A stretch of 6,164 nt of DNA, from positions 1 to 6,164 of the forward strand of contig CALDPL010000465.1 in NCBI GenBank assembly GCA_937911965.1, in the 5' to 3' direction. This stretch comes from an uncultured Allomuricauda sp. (GTDB lineage Bacteria > Bacteroidota > Bacteroidia > Flavobacteriales > Flavobacteriaceae). How positions within the stretch are numbered: the first letter of the stretch is position 1; every line of letters starts with the position of its first letter. Positions 5,658-6,164 of this stretch are shown here, in pieces. A program made the translations under genes and the position numbers. Under the pieces are notes generated by a model. It saw nothing but the letters and a program-made list of their open reading frames with translations, did not search any database and was not told where the DNA came from.

Positions 5658-6164
5658 ATGAAGATTCTAGTCTGCATCAGCAATGTACCGGATACCACCT
5701 CCAAAATCAACTTTAGCCCGGACAATACCGAATTTGACCCCACAGGGGTGCAATTTGTGATCAACCCCAACGATGAATATGGCCTGACCCGTGCCATGTG
5801 GCTGAAAGAAAAGCAAGGGGCAACGGTCCATGTGGCCACCGTGGGTGGGGCACAGACCGAACCCACCATACGAAAGGCCCTTGCCATTGGGGCCGACCAG
5901 GCCATCCGCGTGGATGCCGAGCCCAAGGAAGGCTTTTACGTGGCAACCCAATTGGCCGAACTGGTCAAGAACGGGGAATACGATCTGGTCATTGCGGGCA
6001 AGGAATCCATAGATTACAACGGGGGCATGGTCCCCGGCATCATGGCCACCTTACTGGACATGAACTTTGTCAATGGTTGCATCTCCTTGGAAGTGGAAGG
6101 GCAAACGGCCACGGTCATCCGTGAGATTGACGGTGGAAAGGAAAAAATAAGCGCTCCCCTGCCC
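5658..6164 (+). CDS. etfB: Electron-transfer flavoprotein, beta subunit, N-terminal 169 residues (3' end beyond window)
   Basis: Small subunit of the cytoplasmic alpha-beta ETF, which takes electrons from acyl-CoA and other flavin dehydrogenases and hands them to ETF-quinone oxidoreductase. The start MKILVCISNVPDTTSKI is typical, with the KxLVCxxxVPDT opening of the FixA/EtfB family. NPNDEYGLTRAMWLKE (residues 37-52) corresponds to the conserved N-(D/P)-x-(D/E)-x-x-A-(L/M) region. Residues around 76-84 (RKALAIGAD) and 112-119 (DLVIAGKE) carry the family's alpha/beta-fold signatures, and SIDYNGGMVPG (120-130) is the AMP/nucleotide loop. Bacterial EtfB is about 250 residues, so about one third is missing. 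The start is the ATG at 5658, behind an A-rich leader with no Shine-Dalgarno. It is divergent from pdhB. An alpha subunit gene would be expected just past the right edge, but this cannot be seen. Codon use is mixed, with no CTC leucine codon in the visible part. Confidence 0.96.
   Translation, partial: MKILVCISNVPDTTSKINFSPDNTEFDPTGVQFVINPNDEYGLTRAMWLKEKQGATVHVATVGGAQTEPTIRKALAIGADQAIRVDAEPKEGFYVATQLAELVKNGEYDLVIAGKESIDYNGGMVPGIMATLLDMNFVNGCISLEVEGQTATVIREIDGGKEKISAPLP

Noticed and set aside
1..6164. tRNA, rRNA, CRISPR, insertion sequence, attachment site or toxin-antitoxin genes
   Set aside because: Nothing in either strand shows the spaced repeats, transposase motifs, terminal inverted repeats or cloverleaf patterns these need.

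Overview
The window looks like chromosomal DNA of a marine-type member of the Flavobacteriaceae (Bacteroidota). Four things support this. There are no Shine-Dalgarno sequences; the starts instead sit behind A-rich leaders. Exact matches to the Bacteroidota -7 promoter box TAnnTTTG lie upstream of three genes. There is a signal-peptide protein with a carboxypeptidase-regulatory-like domain followed by DUF5686, a family typical of this phylum. The protein sequences are also flavobacterial in character. The genus cannot be fixed from the sequence alone.

Layout, left to right. Positions 1-888 (minus) hold the first 296 codons of a membrane-bound ion-pumping pyrophosphatase (hppA), cut by the left edge. 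After a 110-bp gap with a probable terminator comes a soluble family I inorganic pyrophosphatase (ppa, 999-1526, minus) with its own promoter. A large outer-membrane beta-barrel protein of unknown function follows (DUF5686, 1590-4085, minus). The pyruvate dehydrogenase E1 beta subunit (pdhB, 4248-5228, minus) has its own promoter and a clear intrinsic terminator. A roughly 430-bp divergent intergenic region separates it from the electron-transfer flavoprotein beta subunit (etfB, 5658-6164, plus), which is cut by the right edge.

Functionally this is mostly core energy metabolism. PdhB helps make acetyl-CoA from pyruvate. EtfB passes electrons from acyl-CoA and related dehydrogenases towards the quinone pool. 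The two pyrophosphatases remove the PPi made by biosynthesis: one as heat, the other by pumping cations across the inner membrane. The DUF5686 protein is the only member without a known role. The visible signals suggest several separate transcription units, with possible read-through from the DUF5686 gene into ppa.

I see no tRNA, rRNA, CRISPR array, insertion sequence or phage gene, and no convincing new system. The points most worth a second look are an abrupt change of codon use inside hppA, the palindromes in the pdhB-etfB divergent region, and the uncharacterised outer-membrane protein.
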